NCBI GenBank assembly: GCA_024408765.1
Contig: JAKSUR010000005.1
Span: forward strand, 1-47,087
From: a bacterium
Lineage (GTDB): Bacteria > Cyanobacteriota > Vampirovibrionia > Gastranaerophilales > Gastranaerophilaceae
Length of the DNA: 47,087 nt
Reading direction: 5' to 3'
Part shown: positions 1 through 7,560 of the stretch, piece by piece
Numbering within the stretch: position 1 is the first letter of the stretch
Layout of the letters: each line of letters starts with the position of its first letter
Translations under genes and position numbers: made by a program
Notes under the pieces: model-generated
Told to the model about the DNA's origin: nothing
Database searches by the model: none
The model's input: only the letters and a program-made list of their open reading frames with translations

Positions 1-18
1 TTTTACTCAAAAACAATT

Positions 19-47
19 TTGTATTTAATGATTAATTTTGTTATAAT
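19..47 (+). promoter_or_regulatory. Promoter of rplU-rpmA (extended -10)
   Basis: A -35-like TTGTAT (19-24) is followed after 17 bp by a perfect TATAAT (42-47). TG at 39-40 makes it an extended -10 (TGtTATAAT). Transcription would begin near 54, leaving an unusually long leader of about 310 nt before the rplU ATG at 367. A weaker second candidate lies inside that leader: TTGACT at 202-207 and the extended GATAAT at 223-228, with a short 15-bp spacer. Seen directly; promoter activity is inferred. Confidence 0.6.
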
Positions 48-53
48 AGGGTT

Positions 54-366
54 ATAAGTGAATAGTATGTATGGTACAATTTTCGCACAAAACATAATAT
101 ATCCACTCGCTGTTTTGCCTACAAGTTGCTATTCAATCCGTATTAATCGCTATTAACCAAATACTATTTCTTAACTTTTCTTTATAGATATCACTGTATG
201 CTTGACTAGCTTATGCTATTGTGATAATTATACTATATAAATAGTATCAGATAGGTTAATCGCTGTTAAACGGGCGGATTGGAAAATTTAAACAAGCCGA
301 ATTGTTTGTTGATATTGTTAAAAAGCTCCTCCCCCTGCGATTCCTCAAAAAGAAAGGAAAAACAAA
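54..366 (+). promoter_or_regulatory. Structured 5' leader of rplU with long inverted repeat
   Basis: This stretch has no convincing gene. It holds an imperfect inverted repeat of about 30 base pairs: 134-140 with 275-281 (CAATCCG/CGGATTG), 143-147 with 265-269, 152-158 with 254-260, and 161-169 with 239-247. The loop contains a small TAGC-TTAT-GCTA hairpin (207-218). The right-arm sequence AATAGTAT (240-247) can alternatively fold locally with ATACTAT (230-236). A second AATAGTAT at 61-68 could compete for 161-168. Near the gene, a pyrimidine run CTCCTCCCCC (326-335) and a TTCCT/AGGAA pairing (341-345 with 355-359) could mask the ribosome site. An autoregulatory L21 leader is a reasonable guess, since other phyla have L21 leaders, but this is inference. 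Confidence 0.5.
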
Positions 367-720
367 ATGTACGCAATAGTCGAAGCTTGTGGTAAGCAAT
401 ACCAAGTGGAAGAAGGTCGTTACGTTGATGTTGAATTGCTTGGCGAAGAAAAAGATGCCAAAGTGGTTTTTGACAAAGTTGTAATGATAGTAAACGGCAA
501 AAAGTCAAAGGTAGGTCAGCCTTATGTTGCTAACGCAAAAGTTGAAGGCACTGTTATAAAACTTGACAGAGCAAAGAAAATTATAGTATACAAACAAAGA
601 CCTAAAAAAGGTTATAGAAAAAAACAAGGTCACAGACAAGGATTTGCTAGAGTAATGATTAACAAAATCAGAACTACGGCTACAAAAAAAGCTGAGGCTA
701 CAGAAACAGCTGAAGCATAG
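367..720 (+). CDS. rplU: 50S ribosomal protein L21
   Basis: L21 binds 23S rRNA in the large ribosomal subunit. The 117-residue product starts MYAIVEACGKQYQVEEGRYV and carries the family's conserved core (KQYxVxEG near the start, then the basic YRKKQGHRQ segment near residues 82-90). A short Ala/Glu/Thr-rich tail (about 103-117) extends past the usual end of about 103 residues. The ATG at 367 is preceded by an AAGAAAGGA ribosome site. The gene is followed after 58 bp by rpmA, the standard pairing, and both probably share the promoter at 19-47 and the terminator at 1055-1101. Confidence 0.97.
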   Translation: MYAIVEACGKQYQVEEGRYVDVELLGEEKDAKVVFDKVVMIVNGKKSKVGQPYVANAKVEGTVIKLDRAKKIIVYKQRPKKGYRKKQGHRQGFARVMINKIRTTATKKAEATETAEA

Positions 721-778
721 TTTTATTTAAGACTAATCCCTTAATAATTTAACAAGTAAAATCAAAGGAGAAAATAAA

Positions 779-1033
779 ATGGCACATAAGAAAGGTATGG
801 GGTCTACCAGAAACGGACGTGACTCGGAAGCTAAGCGTTTAGGCGTTAAAAAATTCGGCGGTGAAATTGTTAAAGCCGGAAACATTATTGTACGTCAAAG
901 AGGAACAAAAATTCACCCGGGCAATAATGTAGGCATCGGTTCTGATGATACATTGTTTGCAATGATTGACGGACAAGTTAAGTTTGAAGCTCACAGACGT
1001 GACAGAAAACAAGTTTCAGTTTACGCTGTGTAA
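779..1033 (+). CDS. rpmA: 50S ribosomal protein L27
   Basis: L27 sits near the peptidyl-transferase centre, with its N-terminus reaching towards the tRNA ends. The 84-residue protein begins [20 protein letters not shown] and includes [19 protein letters not shown]. It resembles the cyanobacterial version, including the HPGNNVG stretch and the SVYAV end. There is no N-terminal extension ahead of MAHKK, so the Firmicutes-type processing by Prp protease is not expected. A good AAAGGAGAAAATAAAATG start region is present. It is the second gene of the rplU operon and is followed by a hairpin terminator. Confidence 0.97.
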   Translation: MAHKKGMGSTRNGRDSEAKRLGVKKFGGEIVKAGNIIVRQRGTKIHPGNNVGIGSDDTLFAMIDGQVKFEAHRRDRKQVSVYAV

Positions 1034-1054
1034 CATATCTCAAAATAAATAAAT

Positions 1055-1101
1055 AAAAAAACGGATTCTTATGTAAACAAATGTAACAATTCGTTTTTTT
1101 T
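1055..1101 (+). terminator. Rho-independent terminator after rpmA
   Basis: AAAAAAACGGATT (1055-1067) pairs with AATTCGTTTTTTT (1088-1100) using one G-U pair, across a 20-nt loop. The descending arm ends in a run of T. It closes the rplU-rpmA operon. Confidence 0.75.
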
Positions 1102-1168
1102 ATGCAATTTTCAACTTTCACCGGTTTTAAATTGCGTGTAAGTGTACAGAATAATGAAAGGTATTGTT

Positions 1169-1501
1169 ATGTCAACTATGTTAATACGCAGAATTTGCAA
1201 TGGGGAAGCAGTACTGGTACAAGCACAAGGAAAAAATGGTAAATTAATTGGCAGATCTTTTCCTGTAAGATCTTATATTGAAAATAAGCGTACACCTATT
1301 GCAGAATCTTTTTTGGAAAAATTAAGTGAAGAAGATAGGGGCAAATTTAATGAAACGATGCGAGCATATTATCTCCAGTTACCAAAAGCCTCATCATCAA
1401 AGAAAACAGTGCAACATAATTTTTCCAAACAATATAAAGAAGTAACATATCAGGAAGTTATAGATGCACTTCGACGCTCATCCATGTTCAATTACTATTG
1501 A
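1169..1501 (+). CDS. Small protein of unknown function
   Basis: I do not recognise this protein. An in-frame GTG at 1142 and ATG at 1154 exist, but the ATG at 1169 is chosen because GAAAGG (1156-1161) sits 7 bases upstream of it. This gives 110 residues starting MSTMLIRRICNGEAVLVQAQ. It is soluble and basic, with no signal peptide or membrane segment, and ends in an aromatic NYY. The first half looks beta-rich (VLVQAQGKNGKLIGRSFPV) and the second helical. It sits alone between the rplU operon terminator and another small unknown gene on the same strand 77 bp downstream, with which it may be co-transcribed. Confidence 0.6.
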   Translation: MSTMLIRRICNGEAVLVQAQGKNGKLIGRSFPVRSYIENKRTPIAESFLEKLSEEDRGKFNETMRAYYLQLPKASSSKKTVQHNFSKQYKEVTYQEVIDALRRSSMFNYY

Positions 1502-1578
1502 TAATTGCAACACTATTAAGTTGAAAAAATTTGTTTATGCTTTTTTATTCTAATATAATTAATCGGAAAGGAGTAATT

Positions 1579-1833
1579 ATGGTATCAGGAATCAGTATTT
1601 TAAACCCTAATAACAATATGACATTGCACTGTAAATTATCAGAGAAAGACTTTGTTTCTATGAGTGCTTATAAACAAACAAGAGGCAGAATAGCTCCGGG
1701 AGGTTTTGGTATATGTGTACCTAAACAATCAATTAAAGAAGAAAGTCCTATTGTAGTAAATTTTTTCAAAAAATTAATGGATTGTGGTTTTACAAAAGAA
1801 CATATTTCTTTTATCACAAAAAATATACATTAA
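1579..1833 (+). CDS. Small protein of unknown function
   Basis: I do not recognise this protein. The ATG at 1579 follows a near-perfect AAAGGAG ribosome site (1567-1573), so the longer in-frame start at 1531 is not used. The 84-residue product (MVSGISILNPNNNMTLHCKL...) has no signal peptide or transmembrane helix. A glycine-rich turn (RIAPGGFGI) lies in the middle and a basic helical end follows. It follows the 1169-1501 gene and ends 25 bp before a strong hairpin terminator, so the two may be one short operon. Clean translation signals argue for a real gene. Confidence 0.6.
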   Translation: MVSGISILNPNNNMTLHCKLSEKDFVSMSAYKQTRGRIAPGGFGICVPKQSIKEESPIVVNFFKKLMDCGFTKEHISFITKNIH

Positions 1834-1858
1834 TATAAAGCTCACATTTAACATAAAG

Positions 1859-1891
1859 CAAAGATATTATCCATTTTTGATAATATCTTTG
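1859..1891. terminator. Strong hairpin terminator between convergent genes
   Basis: CAAAGATATTATC (1859-1871) and GATAATATCTTTG (1879-1891) form a perfect 13-bp stem with a 7-base CATTTTT loop. It is followed on the plus strand by a moderately T-rich stretch. It lies between a plus-strand gene ending at 1833 and the minus-strand GH57 gene ending at 1924, so it probably serves the plus strand and possibly both. Confidence 0.7.
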
Positions 1892-1923
1892 TCGTTTAAT
1901 TAAATTTATTGTTGTTTATCAAA

Positions 1924-3642
1924 TTATTGGTATAAAGGTGCAAGCTTTTTCTCTTGTTGAGGTATTACACCTTCTTCAATTGACTGATAAACTCTGTAAT
2001 CAATTACAGGGAAACAGTTGTCAATTGATTCAATCTCTTGTAGCTTGTTTTCATCAATATTACCTGATTCAATCATATCGGCAATTAAACTAAATCTGTC
2101 AACGTGTTCATTAAATCTGTCTGTTGCATAATCTTTAGCCTGCCATGTCGTAATTAGGAACGGCCAGTCAGAAGATTGAAGAAGCAAATTTTCTCTTGCT
2201 AATTGATTTAATGCTCTGTGTAACAACTTATCTTGAGGTATTTCAGAATGATTGTCAACAATTGAACAAATTCGTTTCTCACAAGAATGGATAATAGGCC
2301 ACATCCATTCCGTTAAATGATTTTGCCATACATAGAAATGACCGCCTTGTCCCCAAGATGATTCGGGAATTTGTATAGCTTCTTTTGGCGGATATTTCGT
2401 AACATATTCGCCTGCAGTCATTCTTTCTACCTCCGGCAAATAATTGTTGAACTTTCTGATAACCTGCTTAATAAATTCAACACCCTCAAACCACCAGTGC
2501 CCGAAAAGCTCTGTATCAAATGAAACCATAACAAGACCTTCTTTGTTATTAGCAAGTTTGTAGTCATTTAACATGTGATAAATCAAAGTTGTATAGTGAT
2601 CAGAGTTTTCATTAACTTTGTTAAATGCAAGAACCGGATCGTAAAGCATTTTGTCACCCAAATCGGTTGTTGGAGAAGTTATCCTCCAATAGTGCATACC
2701 TGATTTGTCATCTCTTTTGTGAAATTCTCTAAAGCAACCGTCACCCGGATATCCGTCAGCGGCAGACCAAACTTGATAACCGGCTCTGTCATTACGCCCC
2801 ATAACAGCTACCTGTGCATCCGGAAGCCAGTATGCAGAATATGTATCATAACCTGTAGCAGGTCTTTCAGGGAGCGGTATGTATTCAATATTACCGTAAA
2901 CACCAATTACACGCCTATTGCCTATTGAGTTTCCGCCTTCAATAACATGAGATTCAGTGAAGAAGTAATGAATATCATTGTTTTGAAGAGTTACTTCAAT
3001 CGCCGGTCGCCAATGCTTTTTACCGTCTTTGCCTACATATTCATAACCTTGCCTGTATGCACACTCAGGAAGCCAAGCACCCATAGCTTTGTGACCAAAG
3101 ATTCTCTTTGTTGTATCTTGACCGACTTTAAACTGTGCATTCAAATTACTGTCAGTTGCAAGTAATGGTGAAAATCCGTGAGTTGCGCCCGATGTTGTAA
3201 TTTCTATACAGCCCAAATCTTGATATTTCTTAAAATATTTAACTAGATTCATTTCATATTTATTAACAAAATCATCTCTCATTTTATTCCATAAATCGAA
3301 ATAATATTTTGCGAGATATTTCAAGTGTTGCGAATGAGCAACATTCGGATCGGGATATCTGTCCAAATCTTTTGAAACAGCTTTAATTTGAGCATCAATA
3401 TAATTTAAAAATCCATGTTGTAAATGTTCATCATTAAGTTGTTCTGCAAGTATCGGAGTAATACCGACCGTTAATTTAGCTTTTATTCCTTCGTCATACA
3501 ATTCGGAAATTGCATTAAGCAAGGGTACGTATGTTTCAGCCATACATTCATAGAGATTTTCTTCTCCAAAAGGCCACATGCCGGCTTTTCTGTAGTATGG
3601 TAAATGACTGTGTAACATAAATACGAATTGTCCTATCGACAT
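1924..3642 (-). CDS. GH57 1,4-alpha-glucan branching enzyme
   Basis: Enzymes of this family transfer alpha-1,4-glucan segments to alpha-1,6 branches during glycogen synthesis in the cytoplasm. The GH57 motifs are present: HSHLPY near the start, WLPECAY with the likely nucleophile Glu at about residue 193, and SFDTELFGHWWFEG with the likely acid/base Asp at about 376. The helical C-terminal domain typical of the branching subgroup follows (SSWGQGGHFYVWQN). Length (572 aa) fits the family. An ATG four codons upstream exists, but GGAGG lies between the two, 5 bases before ATG-TCG, so the start at 3642 is preferred. It stands alone, facing the unknown genes at 1169-1833. Amylopullulanase-type GH57 is less likely given the WLPECAY context. 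Confidence 0.85.
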   Translation of the reverse strand: MSIGQFVFMLHSHLPYYRKAGMWPFGEENLYECMAETYVPLLNAISELYDEGIKAKLTVGITPILAEQLNDEHLQHGFLNYIDAQIKAVSKDLDRYPDPNVAHSQHLKYLAKYYFDLWNKMRDDFVNKYEMNLVKYFKKYQDLGCIEITTSGATHGFSPLLATDSNLNAQFKVGQDTTKRIFGHKAMGAWLPECAYRQGYEYVGKDGKKHWRPAIEVTLQNNDIHYFFTESHVIEGGNSIGNRRVIGVYGNIEYIPLPERPATGYDTYSAYWLPDAQVAVMGRNDRAGYQVWSAADGYPGDGCFREFHKRDDKSGMHYWRITSPTTDLGDKMLYDPVLAFNKVNENSDHYTTLIYHMLNDYKLANNKEGLVMVSFDTELFGHWWFEGVEFIKQVIRKFNNYLPEVERMTAGEYVTKYPPKEAIQIPESSWGQGGHFYVWQNHLTEWMWPIIHSCEKRICSIVDNHSEIPQDKLLHRALNQLARENLLLQSSDWPFLITTWQAKDYATDRFNEHVDRFSLIADMIESGNIDENKLQEIESIDNCFPVIDYRVYQSIEEGVIPQQEKKLAPLYQ

Positions 3643-3690
3643 ATTTGCCTCCATTCGATTTTTGTTTTTTGAGTATATATTTATATGTTA

Positions 3691-3699
3691 TTTATACCA
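3691..3699 (-). promoter_or_regulatory. Possible extended -10 of the GH57 gene
   Basis: Read on the minus strand this is TGG-TATAAA, about 50 bp upstream of the GH57 start. It matches the TGG-extended -10 form seen elsewhere in the window. No convincing -35 hexamer is present, so confidence is modest. Confidence 0.35.
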
Positions 3700-3835
3700 T
3701 AATAATACAAAAAAAATAACTCTTAAGTATTAGTTAATGTGAATAATGTTACAATTGTTAACCAAGTTTCAGGCACATTTTTTCAAAATGATGAATATAT
3801 AAGATTTATATAGCATTTTTGTGCAAATACAAAAT

Positions 3836-4660
3836 TTATCCGATTGCAAATATCATATTTTCATTTTTAGAACAAGTTGCGCAAAAATCCGTTTCAGCTA
3901 TAATATTTTTTGAAAAATTTTGAAAACTTGATCCCACTCTTCCTCTGTAATCACTTGATAAAAAAGGACAAGCATATACACCTGTTTCAGTTAAAACTCT
4001 TCCAAACATGCAATCTGTTTTTGAAGAAGATTTTACAAAGTTTTCATCACTGAAATCAGGATGGGAAGAAGCAATTTGCAAATCAACATTTTTGATTTCA
4101 TTCTCTTCTAAAATTCTTTTAAAATTATCCGCTATACAATTTTCTGAAAGCTTAAAGCAATTTTGAACAGAAAGTACCGAGTAAAAATTGTATCTTTCTA
4201 ATGTTTTTAAAGCAAAAATTGTCTGCCTGAAATTTCCTCTGTATTTCATTTTATCATTCTCTTTTTCGTCAAAATGTGTTAAGGAAAGCCTTATAAAAAT
4301 TTGATTTTGACCTTCCGATTCAACTTTATTTAAAAAACGAATCTTTTTTTCATTCAAAAAATAACCGTTCGTACAAATACAAACATTACATCTTTTAAGA
4401 CAAAGCCTGAGAATCGAATTAAAATCAGGATGAGTCATTGGTTCAGCACCATTAAGATATATACATTGTAAATTTTCATTTTTTGTATCATTTAAAGCTT
4501 CTTTTATTTTATCAATTGAGATAAAATCCTTAGAAGGTTTTCCTGAGGAAAATTTTATATAACAACTTTGGCATTTTTGATTACAGTTTTTTGCTGTCAT
4601 TTCAATAAACAGATTATTTAATTCTTTCAATTTATAACACGGTGCAGTACATATACTCAT
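3836..4660 (-). CDS. Radical SAM protein with SPASM-like C-terminal cysteines
   Basis: A 274-residue radical SAM enzyme. CNQKCQSC (Cys26, 30, 33) is the CX3CX2C motif that binds the 4Fe-4S cluster cleaving S-adenosylmethionine. YLNGAEPMTHPDF is the GGEP-like SAM-binding segment. The C-terminal part has CMFGR, ACPFL and CATC, a compact SPASM/twitch-like cluster site that usually means an auxiliary cluster and a peptide or protein substrate. It ends shortly after, so the auxiliary domain is short. The start follows AGGAGG. It lies 100 bp downstream of a glycosyltransferase on the same strand. No small precursor peptide was found beside it. Substrate unknown. Confidence 0.8.
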   Translation of the reverse strand: MSICTAPCYKLKELNNLFIEMTAKNCNQKCQSCYIKFSSGKPSKDFISIDKIKEALNDTKNENLQCIYLNGAEPMTHPDFNSILRLCLKRCNVCICTNGYFLNEKKIRFLNKVESEGQNQIFIRLSLTHFDEKENDKMKYRGNFRQTIFALKTLERYNFYSVLSVQNCFKLSENCIADNFKRILEENEIKNVDLQIASSHPDFSDENFVKSSSKTDCMFGRVLTETGVYACPFLSSDYRGRVGSSFQNFSKNIIAETDFCATCSKNENMIFAIG

Positions 4661-4760
4661 AATAAAATTCCTCCTATATATTTGACAGAATAATAATATT
4701 GCGATAAAAAAATAAATAAAATTAACTCATAGGGGAAATAAATATAGACTGTTGATTAAT

Positions 4761-5696
4761 TTATTTAACCGTATTTAGCATATATCTTGTACATATTTTT
4801 GAATTATGACTTTGCAAAGCTATATTATAACACTCGTTTACGACTTTATTATAAGCTTTTTTATCATCAAGATAATTTTCTATTTTAAAAATTAAATCCG
4901 AAAAATCTTCGTAAAACGGCATGAAGCCTTCAAACAAAGCGAGCTCTTCTCTATAGTCACTAATCATCAGACGTTTGCAGGCAACTGCCTGAAAAGTTCT
5001 GTAATTTAGAGATGAAATTCCTTGTGAGTTCATGTTGAAAACAATTTTAGAATTATTTATTGCTTTTGCCATATCATATTCGTTATCAATAAATCCTTGA
5101 TAACACAAATCAATCAAATTAGGATATCTTGAACGCTTTCGTGCATCTTCATGGTGTTTTTCAATTGCATACCAAGCAATTTTGAGATGTGGAAGTTTTA
5201 CCAATAATTCTTCAAAAAAGCTCAATCTGTAGTCTGTATCCAGTCTGCCTGCAAACATAATATCAAATTCAGGTTCCATCCCCATATCTTTGTATATTTC
5301 AAAATTTACAAAATGCGGAAGATAGTGAATATTTTTAAAATTTTCATAACTTGTTAAAACTTTGTCCCAATAAAAAGTATAATTATCACTGTTTTCCAAA
5401 AACGGCAAATATTCTTTCCAATAAGGTCCTGAGGTTTCACTTCTTATATCATCAGAAAAATAATTTACGGATGGATAATCAAGATGATTGTCAATTTTAA
5501 TTTTTAATCCTGAAAAATCATAACCGAGAATTTGCGAATACTTCTTTTTAAGAACCTCAGCCAAATTATCATCAAAAAGTTCATCATAAACAGTTACATC
5601 ACAGTTATTCTGCCTGTATCCGTCTATTATACTGTTTGTTGTGAGCCTTCCTCCAATACTAATCGGAAGGATAGCTAAAATTTTTTTCTTTCGCAT
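4761..5696 (-). CDS. CgeB-like glycosyltransferase
   Basis: A 311-residue putative GT-B glycosyltransferase resembling the CgeB / Glyco_trans_1_2 group. The N-terminal half starts with a Rossmann-like strand and glycine turn (KKILAILPISIGGRL). The C-terminal half has the family's characteristic run NMNSQGISSLNYRTFQAVAC, followed by an acidic EELALFEG segment that would bind the nucleotide-sugar. No signal or membrane segment, so it is cytosolic. GGGAG lies just before the ATG, and a strong promoter lies immediately upstream (5714-5742). Acceptor unknown; glycosylation of a surface protein or glycan is a guess from the neighbouring prepilin and flagellar genes. Confidence 0.75.
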   Translation of the reverse strand: MRKKKILAILPISIGGRLTTNSIIDGYRQNNCDVTVYDELFDDNLAEVLKKKYSQILGYDFSGLKIKIDNHLDYPSVNYFSDDIRSETSGPYWKEYLPFLENSDNYTFYWDKVLTSYENFKNIHYLPHFVNFEIYKDMGMEPEFDIMFAGRLDTDYRLSFFEELLVKLPHLKIAWYAIEKHHEDARKRSRYPNLIDLCYQGFIDNEYDMAKAINNSKIVFNMNSQGISSLNYRTFQAVACKRLMISDYREELALFEGFMPFYEDFSDLIFKIENYLDDKKAYNKVVNECYNIALQSHNSKICTRYMLNTVK

Positions 5697-5713
5697 AAAC
5701 TCCCTTTTCAGAG

Positions 5714-5742
5714 ATTATACCATTTTTGAAAAGTATTAACAA
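5714..5742 (-). promoter_or_regulatory. Promoter of the CgeB-like gene
   Basis: On the minus strand: TTGTTA (plus 5737-5742), 17-bp spacer, then TGG-extended TATAAT (plus 5714-5719). Transcription would start about 10 bases before the ribosome site of the gene at 5696. It is one of the clearest promoters in the window. Confidence 0.65.
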
Positions 5743-5766
5743 CAGTTTTGATATTTTAAAATTGAT

Positions 5767-5794
5767 AAAAAAAGAACGACCATTCAGCCGTTCT
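5767..5794 (-). terminator. Rho-independent terminator after the prepilin-like gene
   Basis: On the minus strand AGAACG (plus 5789-5794) pairs with CGTTCT (plus 5773-5778), followed by a run of T (plus 5767-5773). It separates the prepilin-like gene from the glycosyltransferase promoter. Confidence 0.7.
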
Positions 5795-5816
5795 CTTGTA
5801 AAAATTTTTAATTTAA

Positions 5817-6719
5817 TTAGTATTCCATTTTATAATTATTTTCAATTAACCTTGCAGTACAACCGAGTCCATGGTAATTACCGGTTGAACAACCATAGGT
5901 TGCATCTGCACTTTCCCAGTTTTTAACACCATCACTGTTAAGAACACTTGCCGTATTTGAGCCGTATGGATATAACACTCCGTCACCTCCAAGAACAAAA
6001 GCAAATACATCCCTTCCGTATTTATTTGGAGTTTGTGCACTATTTACATCAACATAAACTATCGCTGCATTTTTATTACAACTTACACCGGCAGCTTGAG
6101 CATCTGCAGATATAGGCATAGTCGCACCAATACCCTGCCAGAAAACCGTTGTACCTGAACCTGATTTTGTAGCAGTTGTATAATAAAATTTAATTGGCTT
6201 TCCATTAATATCAACCATTATATTACCTGTATCTTGTGATGATTTTGAACTTTCCGGATTATCCGGTTTTGGTGATGTTGGCGGGTCTTCCGGGTGTGGG
6301 TCTTTATATTCACTACTTTCTGTGCTTGTTTTAGATGAGCCTCCCATTTTTGTTTTTGACTGCTCTGCATAAGCTGCACCTATTAGTGACGGCATAACAT
6401 AAGCTGTGTAACCTAAATCTTCCATAGTAACTTTTGTTATGGGAGATTTTGTATATTTAGCTAATGCTTTATTCATGTCTTCAGCATTTCCTGCTAACAT
6501 TGCAATTCCAAACTCCGTATCGCAAATATCTACTTTGTTTTCTTTTACAAGCATCATCCCAAAAATGTTTTCATAGTCAGCAACAACAGAAGCAAGTTTT
6601 GAGGCATTAGCTTTGTTATACACACCACCTATAAATGTTGGTACAGTAAATGCGGCAATTACGCCGATAATACCTAATGTAATCAAAATTTCTGCTAATG
6701 TAAATCCTTTTTTTCTCAT
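5817..6719 (-). CDS. Type IV prepilin-like (type II secretion G-like) protein
   Basis: The N-terminus MRKKG-FTLAEILITLGIIGV is a textbook class III signal. Prepilin peptidase would cut after Gly5 and methylate Phe, and Glu at +5 of the mature protein is present. One hydrophobic helix follows. The rest is extracytoplasmic, with a Ser/Pro/Asp/Glu-rich low-complexity linker (about 125-165) dividing two parts, and a cysteine-containing C-terminal domain (SCNKNAA, YGCSTGNYHGLGCTARL). At 300 residues it is larger than a major pilin, so a minor pilin, pseudopilin or surface protein is likely. GGGAGG precedes the start. It has its own promoter and terminator, so it is probably monocistronic. The leader style is typical of Gastranaerophilales. 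Confidence 0.85.
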   Translation of the reverse strand: MRKKGFTLAEILITLGIIGVIAAFTVPTFIGGVYNKANASKLASVVADYENIFGMMLVKENKVDICDTEFGIAMLAGNAEDMNKALAKYTKSPITKVTMEDLGYTAYVMPSLIGAAYAEQSKTKMGGSSKTSTESSEYKDPHPEDPPTSPKPDNPESSKSSQDTGNIMVDINGKPIKFYYTTATKSGSGTTVFWQGIGATMPISADAQAAGVSCNKNAAIVYVDVNSAQTPNKYGRDVFAFVLGGDGVLYPYGSNTASVLNSDGVKNWESADATYGCSTGNYHGLGCTARLIENNYKMEY

Positions 6720-6741
6720 ATAAGTTCCTCCCTTTATGTTA

Positions 6742-6750
6742 ATTATACCA
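6742..6750 (-). promoter_or_regulatory. Extended -10 promoter of the prepilin-like gene
   Basis: On the minus strand: TGG-TATAAT (plus 6742-6750), 22 bp before the ATG at 6719. A weak TTTATA-type -35 lies about 18 bp upstream, overlapping the region just after fliR. Confidence 0.5.
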
Positions 6751-6776
6751 CACTTATGTAATACATATAAACTTAT

Positions 6777-7556
6777 TTAATAAATTGCAGAAAATGAATT
6801 AAAGAAATCCGTAATAACACCGATAAGCATTGGTAAAATCCAAATCAAAATAGCTGCACCAAATACAGGTTTAAAAAGAAAACTTAATTGAAATACATTA
6901 ACCTGAGGGGCTGTTTTTGAAATTACACCCAAAATTATATCTTGACCTAATGTGGCAAGCAATACCGGAGATGCGATTTGAAGTCCCATATACAAAACAT
7001 TTGAAGTAATTTTTACAAGATAATCCAGGTTTATAATTTTTTCCAAAGGGATATTAACTACATAGACAGGAAAAATTTCAAAACTTCTCATAAAAGCATT
7101 AAAAAGCCAATATAATCCGCCAATTTGAATAAATATACATATCCCTAAAAGCGTTATCATACGACTTAATATTGAAGTTTGAGAGTTTGTGGAAGGATCC
7201 ATAACCATTGCTGATGAAAGACCCATTTGAGTATTAATCATATCCCCGCCCGCTTCTATTGCAAGAATCAGCAATTGTGCAATATAACCTATTATTGCAC
7301 CCGCTACAAAATTTAATATCCACAAAAGTATAGGCGAAATGCTTGAAGGCGGATTTCCGGGATTTAAAAGCGGAGTTATCATTATTGTAAGCAAAATCGC
7401 AAGAGAAAGTTTTACGGTTGTAGCCATTTCTTTTCTGTTAAAAATAGGTGCAAAACGAATAAATCCAAGCATACGAGCAAATACAATAAATCCGGCAGAA
7501 AAATAGCGTTCAAAATCAGGAAATAATATTGCAATCTGTCGAAAAAGTTCTTCCAT
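6777..7556 (-). CDS. fliR: Flagellar biosynthesis protein FliR
   Basis: FliR is a core membrane component of the flagellar type III export gate, working with FliP and FliQ. The 259-residue protein has multiple hydrophobic helices and family signatures: FARMLGFIRFAPIF near the start, GDMINTQMGLSSAMVMDPST around 118-137, and PVLLATLGQDIILGVISKTAPQVNVF later. An AAGGAAT ribosome site precedes the ATG. It is the last gene of the minus-strand flagellar cluster, 4 bp after the small secreted protein gene. FliR is also homologous to SctT of injectisomes; the FliO-like neighbour favours the flagellar role. Confidence 0.9.
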   Translation of the reverse strand: MEELFRQIAILFPDFERYFSAGFIVFARMLGFIRFAPIFNRKEMATTVKLSLAILLTIMITPLLNPGNPPSSISPILLWILNFVAGAIIGYIAQLLILAIEAGGDMINTQMGLSSAMVMDPSTNSQTSILSRMITLLGICIFIQIGGLYWLFNAFMRSFEIFPVYVVNIPLEKIINLDYLVKITSNVLYMGLQIASPVLLATLGQDIILGVISKTAPQVNVFQLSFLFKPVFGAAILIWILPMLIGVITDFFNSFSAIY

Positions 7557-7560
7557 TTTG

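Noticed and set aside
266-508. 80-codon open frame antisense to the rplU start
   Set aside because: It mostly overlaps rplU and the leader, lacks a ribosome site and has no recognisable features. A shadow frame.
3836-4660. The radical SAM gene as the missing partner of the Memo-AMMECR1 fusion
   Set aside because: It lies 16 kb away, and its CX3CX2C spacing with SPASM-like C-terminal cysteines points to a different family than the AmmeMemoRadiSam enzyme.
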